Shown one piece after another: positions 59,686 to 64,000 of a stretch of DNA of 64,000 nt. A program made the position numbers and the translations under genes. This stretch comes from a bacterium (lineage in GTDB: Bacteria > Krumholzibacteriota > Krumholzibacteriia > LZORAL124-64-63), in NCBI GenBank assembly GCA_024231905.1, contig JAAEQC010000059.1, positions 1-64,000 of the forward strand, given 5' to 3'. Position 1 is the stretch's first letter. The number at the start of each line of letters is the position of its first letter. The notes under the pieces are model-generated. The model searched no databases, had not been told where the DNA came from, and saw nothing but the letters and a program-made list of their open reading frames with translations.

Positions 59686-60186
59686 CTAGACGCTCGCGGC
59701 CGCCACGACCTCGATCTCCTCGGAGCCGAGGACCGCGTCGATATCCAGCAGCAGCACGAAGCCTTGTTCGTCCACCTTGCCTACGCCGATGACGAAATCG
59801 GCGGCCGTGTCCGAGCCGAGGTTCGGGGCCGGTTCGATCTGCTCGTCCACCAGGTTCAGGACCTCGGAGACCTCGTCCACGACGATGCCCATCACGAGGG
59901 TGCGGTCATCGCGCGAGAGCTGCACCACGATGATGCACGTGCGTTCGGTGTCCGGGATGGATTCGAGACCGAACTTCAACCTGAGATCGACCACCGGGAT
60001 CACCCGGCCGCGCAGGTTGATCACCCCGCGCACCCATTCCGGGGTCCGCGGTACGCGTGTGATCGGCATCATGCCGTTGATCTCCTGGACCTTCAGGATT
60101 TCCAGGCCGTATTCCTCTTCGCCGATGCTGAAGGAGAGGAACTTGCCTGCATGAGCCGTCCTGGTCGCGGTGACTTCCGTCGTCAT
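59686..60186 (-). CDS. cheW: CheW adaptor protein
   Basis: 166 residues with the CheW fold pattern F-S-I-G-E-E-E-Y-G-L-E-I-L-K-V, R-V-P-x-x-P-E-W-V-R-G-V-I-N-L-R-G-R-V-I-P-V-V-D-L (given in two halves: R-V-P to G-V-I, and N-L-R to V-D-L) and the final L-L-L-D-I-D. It links CheA to the receptors. The ATG at 60186 has GGGAGG at proper distance. It sits between cheA and cheR. Confidence 0.94.
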   Translation of the reverse strand: MTTEVTATRTAHAGKFLSFSIGEEEYGLEILKVQEINGMMPITRVPRTPEWVRGVINLRGRVIPVVDLRLKFGLESIPDTERTCIIVVQLSRDDRTLVMGIVVDEVSEVLNLVDEQIEPAPNLGSDTAADFVIGVGKVDEQGFVLLLDIDAVLGSEEIEVVAAASV

Positions 60187-60248
60187 GTCCATTGCCTCCC
60201 TTGGCAAGTGTCGCGGGGGCGCGCCGGCGCCTTCCGCGGTGATGCGGA

Positions 60249-62633
60249 TCAGGCGGGCGTCGCCACCTCGCCGGCCTCCGCCCTGTTCTGCGCGATGCGC
60301 ACGATGCCCGAGACGTCCAGGATCAGGGCCACGTTGCCGTCCGAAAGGATGGCTCCGCCCGCCACGCCGACGGTGTCCTGGACCGGTTCGCTCAAGCTCT
60401 TGATGACGATCTGCTGCTGTCCGACCAGTTCGTCGACCAGCAGCGCCGCCCGTCGGTTGTCGTCCTCGATGATCATGAGCACGCCCTCGTGGGGCTCGCG
60501 GGTCTCGCCGTCGGCGGAGAAGAGCCTACCCAGGCGGAAGACCGGCACGAGTTCCTCGTTCACCGAAATCATTTCCCCGTCGCCCAGCACCGTCGTGACC
60601 TCGCCCGGCTGGGGTCGAATCAGGCGTACGATGGACAAGGTGGGGATGATGTAGTTCACCCCGGCGAGGCCCACGATCATGCCCTCGATGATGGCCAGTG
60701 TCAGAGGCAGGGAGATGCAGAAGGTCGAGCCCTGGCCGAGTTCGGACTGGATCTCGACCGTACCGCGCAGGGCTTCGATGAAGCGGCGCACCACGTCCAT
60801 GCCCACGCCGCGCCCGGAGATCTCCGTGACCTGCTCGGCGGTGGAGAATCCGGGCTTGAAGATGAGGTTGTAGATCTCGCGTTCGCTGAGCACCTCGTTG
60901 TCGCGCACGATGCCGCGTTCCCGGGCCTTGGCGAGGATGCGGTTCTTGTCCAGGCCGCGCCCGTCGTCGCTGATCTCGATGTGGATCCGGCCGCCCTTGT
61001 GGTAGGCGTGCAGGTCGACCTGGCCCGCCTCGGGCTTACCCGCATCTATGCGCTCCTGGGGCGTCTTCTCGATGCCGTGGTCCACGGCGTTGCGGACCAT
61101 GTGCACCAGGGGGTCGCCGATCTTGTCGACGACGGCCTTGTCCAGTTCCGTGTCCTCGCCGCTCATGTCGAAGGTGATCTTGCGGCCCGTCTTGGCGGCC
61201 AGATCGCGCACGAGCCGGGCCATCTTCTGGAAGACGGGGCGGATGGGGACCATGCGCAGGGACATGCCGATCTCCTGCAGGTCCCGCGTGATCTTGTCCA
61301 GGTGGTCGATGCAGCTCTGCAGATGGGGCGAGGTCGACGTGTCCAGGTCCGCCGACTGGCTCACCATACTCTCGGCAATGACCAGCTCGCCGATCGTGTC
61401 CACCAGATGATCCAGGCGATCGGCATCGACCCGTACGGCTTCCTTGAGGCGCGTGATCTTGGATGTGGTGCCAGCGGCAGGAGGTGTCGCTGGAGCGGTC
61501 GCCGGTTCCGGCGCAGCCTTTTTGGCCGGCAGGTTCAGGGGTATGAATCCGGAGGCCGGTTCGTCCGACGCCTTCTCCTGTGCTTTCGGGGGCAGGTTCA
61601 AGGGGATGAAGCCGCTGACCCGGTCCGGTTCGTCCGCCGCTTCGGCAGCGGCCGGGGCTTCCACCACTGCCGGTTCCGGGGCGGCCGCCGTGGTAGCCGC
61701 GGGAATCTCGCCTTCGGTCACGGCGATGAGTTGGTCCAGCAGGTCGTCGTAGCCGTCGGCCAGCACGAGGGAACTGCCCTGGGTCATGGCCGTCCCCACG
61801 TCCTCGATCAGCTGCTTGAGCATGTCGACGGCGCCGAAGGTCAGGTCGGCGATGGGGCCCTCGACCCGGATGGCCCCCTTGCGCGCCTGGTCGAGCATGG
61901 TTTCCGAGCGATGGGCGAAGTCCTGGATGTGGCCCAGGTCGAGGAAACCCGCCAGGCCTTTCAGGGTGTGGAAGGCGCGGAAGATGGCGGCCAAGGCTTC
62001 GCTGTCGTCAGGGTTGGATTCGAGGGTGAGCAGATGCTCTTCCGCATCCTCCAGGTGTTCGCCGGCCTCGGAAAGGAACTCGGGCAGCATCTCCGGGTCG
62101 CCGTTGAGCGGTCCGAGATCGGGATTCGTGCGAGGGCGAGCGGGAGACGCGGGAGTCGCCGCCTGGGGCGCCGCCGATTTCGACACGGCGGCGAAGGTCG
62201 CAATGATCTCCTCGACTGCGGCCGGGGCATCGTTCTCGCCGGCCAGATGGCCCACGCGCGCCACGATCCAATCGTGCAGACGCAGCAGGGTCTCCACACA
62301 ATCGGCGGGGTCGCGGTCCTGCAACATGTCCTCGGCCGCGTGGCACACATCCGCCAGGTCGGTGAAGCCCAGCAGGCCGGACTCTCCCTTGAGGGTGTGC
62401 AGGAATCTCAGGACACCCGCCATGCAGTCCTCGCCGCAGGCGTTGTTCTCGAGTTCGAGCAGTTGCTTCTCCGTCTCCAGGAGGCATTCCTTCTGCCGGG
62501 TCAAAAACTCGTTGAGGATATCCTCGTCAAGGAACGGGGAGCCGTCCGTGCCGACGACGGCGCGTTCGAGAATCTTCTCCGCCGTGGCGCCTGAACTGGC
62601 GGGCGTCGCGTCGTCGTGCTTCTTCCTCGGCAT
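60249..62633 (-). CDS. cheA: CheA chemotaxis histidine kinase with two Hpt domains
   Basis: 794 residues. Two phosphotransfer domains carry F-L-H-T-L-K-G (His79) and F-H-T-L-K-G (His222). Between about 304 and 390 lies a Pro/Ala-rich linker with SGFIPLNLP twice (340-348 and 361-369) and no recognisable P2 domain. P3 dimerisation (about 392-465), the ATPase domain (N-box N515 in R-N-A-V-D-H-G, G1 D-D-G-R-G at 556-560, G2 G-R-G-V-G-M) and a CheW-like domain (about 645-790) follow and look intact. GGAG precedes the ATG. First gene of the che operon, divergent from a receptor gene. Confidence 0.95.
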   Translation of the reverse strand: MPRKKHDDATPASSGATAEKILERAVVGTDGSPFLDEDILNEFLTRQKECLLETEKQLLELENNACGEDCMAGVLRFLHTLKGESGLLGFTDLADVCHAAEDMLQDRDPADCVETLLRLHDWIVARVGHLAGENDAPAAVEEIIATFAAVSKSAAPQAATPASPARPRTNPDLGPLNGDPEMLPEFLSEAGEHLEDAEEHLLTLESNPDDSEALAAIFRAFHTLKGLAGFLDLGHIQDFAHRSETMLDQARKGAIRVEGPIADLTFGAVDMLKQLIEDVGTAMTQGSSLVLADGYDDLLDQLIAVTEGEIPAATTAAAPEPAVVEAPAAAEAADEPDRVSGFIPLNLPPKAQEKASDEPASGFIPLNLPAKKAAPEPATAPATPPAAGTTSKITRLKEAVRVDADRLDHLVDTIGELVIAESMVSQSADLDTSTSPHLQSCIDHLDKITRDLQEIGMSLRMVPIRPVFQKMARLVRDLAAKTGRKITFDMSGEDTELDKAVVDKIGDPLVHMVRNAVDHGIEKTPQERIDAGKPEAGQVDLHAYHKGGRIHIEISDDGRGLDKNRILAKARERGIVRDNEVLSEREIYNLIFKPGFSTAEQVTEISGRGVGMDVVRRFIEALRGTVEIQSELGQGSTFCISLPLTLAIIEGMIVGLAGVNYIIPTLSIVRLIRPQPGEVTTVLGDGEMISVNEELVPVFRLGRLFSADGETREPHEGVLMIIEDDNRRAALLVDELVGQQQIVIKSLSEPVQDTVGVAGGAILSDGNVALILDVSGIVRIAQNRAEAGEVATPA

Positions 62634-62792
62634 GGTCTCTCCTGCTGTGCGAGCGCGTTGCTGCCCGCGGATTGGAACCATGTGACTACTCGGGATTCCA
62701 CTTACGTTTCGTCTCGGAACTGGGCGCCTTGAGGCGTAATAAGATTCTTTAAAAACGCACCCCCTGTTCGCCGTGGAGGAAGTAAATATATC

Positions 62793-62819
62793 TTTAATAA
62801 TCACTGATCCAGCCGATAT
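62793..62819 (+). promoter_or_regulatory. Sigma-28-like promoter of the chemoreceptor gene
   Basis: GCCGATAT (62812-62819) matches the sigma-28 -10 box GCCGATAA at 7 of 8 bases. TTTAATAA lies 11 bases upstream where the -35 is expected, with an imperfect match. The receptor start codon follows about 50 bases after the expected transcription start. Confidence 0.35.
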
Positions 62820-62875
62820 TCTTGCCCTCGGCCCGAGATGGGGGCGACTAACTTCACATTTTGGGAGGATGCTAG

Positions 62876-64000
62876 ATGAATTGGTCAAAAACCAAGCTCA
62901 AGACCCGCTTGGTCGTCACGGGAGTAACGTTGACACTGATACCGTTGCTGATTCTTTCCATCCTGGTCGTTAATCAGGAAAAGCGCATGGAGAGAGCCGC
63001 CGCCGACGCCTGCCAAGATCTGGCCGTCGCCGACCTGGACCACACGGCCCAGAGTGTCTACGCCATGTGCCGCAATCTCGACAATCTGCAGCAGGAGTTT
63101 GCGGCCAAGGAACAATCCGTACCCGCAAAGGGGATGGAGGACTTGAGAGAGTCCATCATAGCGACCGAGGTGGGCGAGAGCGGGTACGTTTTCGTCTTGG
63201 ATAGCGACGGAACGTACCTCGTGAGCGACGGCGGGACGCGCGACGGCGATAGCGTCTGGAGCACCAAGGACGACGATGGGAATCTCTTCATCCAGGAGTT
63301 GTGCCGGATGGGCAAGGGCCTGCGGTCCGGAGACGTCGGCGAGCTGCGGTACGCCTGGCGGAATCCCGGCGATACGCAGGCGCGGACGAAGATCGCCCGT
63401 GTTGTGTACTACAAACCCTGGGATTGGATCATCGGCGTCAGTTCGTACATGGACGAGTTCGCGGCGGCCGAGAGAGACGTGGCGGCCATCAGCCGCCAGA
63501 ACATGCTGATGCTGGGAATTATCGGGCTCGTGGCGGCCATCCTGGCCATCGGCGTGTGGTGGTTGCTGGCCAGCGGTATCGCCAAGAAGATCGGTACCAT
63601 AACCATGGGCCTCGACACGGCGGCGGTCCAGGTGGCCTCGGCCTCCGATCAGATCGCTCAGACCAGTCAGCAGACCGCCGAATCGACCAGCGAACAGGCG
63701 GCGGGACTTCAGGAGCTCACCGCCAACCTCCAGGAGATCTCGGGCGTGATCGAACAGGCGGCTTCGAATGCTTCCCGGACCAACGAGATGACCGACGACA
63801 GTGAGGCTTCGGCCAAGCGAGGCGTCGAGTCCTTGTCGCGCATGCAGACAGCCATCGCGGACATCAAGGAATCGAGCAACGAGACGGCCAAGATCCTCAA
63901 GACCATCGACGAGATCGCCTTCCAGACCAACCTGCTGGCCTTGAACGCCGCCGTGGAAGCGGCCCGGGCCGGGGACGCGGGGAAGGGTTTCGCTGTGGTG
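62876..64000 (+). CDS. Methyl-accepting chemotaxis protein, sCache type (cut by window end)
   Basis: 375 codons up to the window end. A membrane helix (about 13-33) precedes a single Cache sensor domain (about 40-205, with [13 protein letters not shown] and D-W-I-I-G-V-S-S-Y). A second membrane helix (about 218-240) leads to the signalling domain, where [20 protein letters not shown] (split: D-E-I to N-L-L, A-L-N to A-A-R) begins the conserved hairpin. GGGAGG is 7 bases before the ATG. It diverges from cheA and is the obvious receptor of this pathway. Ligands of such sCache domains are often small organic acids. Confidence 0.95.
   Translation, partial: MNWSKTKLKTRLVVTGVTLTLIPLLILSILVVNQEKRMERAAADACQDLAVADLDHTAQSVYAMCRNLDNLQQEFAAKEQSVPAKGMEDLRESIIATEVGESGYVFVLDSDGTYLVSDGGTRDGDSVWSTKDDDGNLFIQELCRMGKGLRSGDVGELRYAWRNPGDTQARTKIARVVYYKPWDWIIGVSSYMDEFAAAERDVAAISRQNMLMLGIIGLVAAILAIGVWWLLASGIAKKIGTITMGLDTAAVQVASASDQIAQTSQQTAESTSEQAAGLQELTANLQEISGVIEQAASNASRTNEMTDDSEASAKRGVESLSRMQTAIADIKESSNETAKILKTIDEIAFQTNLLALNAAVEAARAGDAGKGFAVV

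Noticed and set aside
60489-62594. A 701-codon open frame on the plus strand opposite cheA
   Set aside because: cheA is certain; the antisense product is Gly/His/Val-rich filler.
1-64000. tRNA, rRNA or tmRNA genes
   Set aside because: I saw no cloverleaf or rRNA-like stretch in the intergenic spaces; all gaps are short and explained by promoters or hairpins.

Overview
The window is a GC-rich, gene-dense bacterial chromosome segment. It has about 59 protein-coding genes (two cut by the window ends), one kinase-gene remnant, and no rRNA, tRNA, CRISPR array or transposase that I could see. Several features point to a Gram-negative, free-living member of the FCB-type candidate phyla, such as Krumholzibacteriota, Eisenbacteria or a relative. 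These are two secreted proteins ending in a FlgD-like Ig domain with a PNPFNP start (2495-4174, 15680-19309), an aconitase of the mitochondrial type, a type IV-like pilin, outer-membrane beta-barrels, and a multiheme cytochrome c fused to cytochrome b. The phylum is inferred from gene content, not measured.

Layout. 1-5.4 kb: a gene start at the left edge, an autorepressor-like XRE regulator coupled to a membrane protein, a secreted metallopeptidase-like protein, and a two-gene secreted PA-domain metalloprotease unit. 5.4-13.6 kb: Xaa-Pro aminopeptidase, an orphan pilin behind a sigma-28-like promoter, a DUF418 membrane protein, a Tat-exported epimerase-like protein, a GT-C-like membrane protein, and a DUF1684 lipoprotein with a DUF456 protein. 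13.6-20.7 kb: a Ser/Thr kinase stub joined to an FHA-GAF-SpoIIE phosphatase, a giant subtilisin, a beta-barrel and a TauE-type permease. 20.8-25 kb: an ECF sigma factor coupled to a membrane-anchored von Willebrand A protein that also carries a TonB-plug-like stretch, then an outer-membrane protein. 25-34.3 kb: small housekeeping genes, MltF, and a run of overlapping genes ending in histidine kinase and a nucleotide-transporter/HEAT/cNMP-binding fusion. 34.4-38.3 kb: response regulator, porin, PstS-like protein and a histidine kinase whose ATP-binding motifs are all degenerate. 38.6-41.4 kb: a CbcL-like fusion with 19 CxxCH motifs. 41.4-53.8 kb: mixed metabolism (transglutaminase-like, YceI, haem-oxygenase-fold protein, phosphoesterase, aconitase, SDR, dGTPase, TrmH, hemerythrin) in which four long near-perfect hairpins sit directly after gene 3' ends. 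53.9-64 kb: a complete chemosensory locus.

The chemosensory locus has cheY-cheX-cheX-like genes on the plus strand, converging on a minus-strand operon cheA-cheW-cheR-cheD-HDOD-cheY-cheX-cheB. A Cache-domain chemoreceptor diverges from cheA. CheA has two Hpt domains, no recognisable P2 domain, and a tandem SGFIPLNLP motif in the linker. Three CheX-like proteins carry the phosphatase signature. No flagellar gene is in view; a pilin gene and the receptor both have sigma-28-like promoter elements.

The points I would follow first are the intergenic hairpin family with a conserved apical core and unrelated but perfectly paired stems (49518-49601, 51060-51147, plus two relatives), the regulator/porin/binding-protein/pseudokinase operon, the 19-haem quinone oxidoreductase candidate, the sigma factor/VWA/plug pair, and the unusual CheA with three CheX-like phosphatases.
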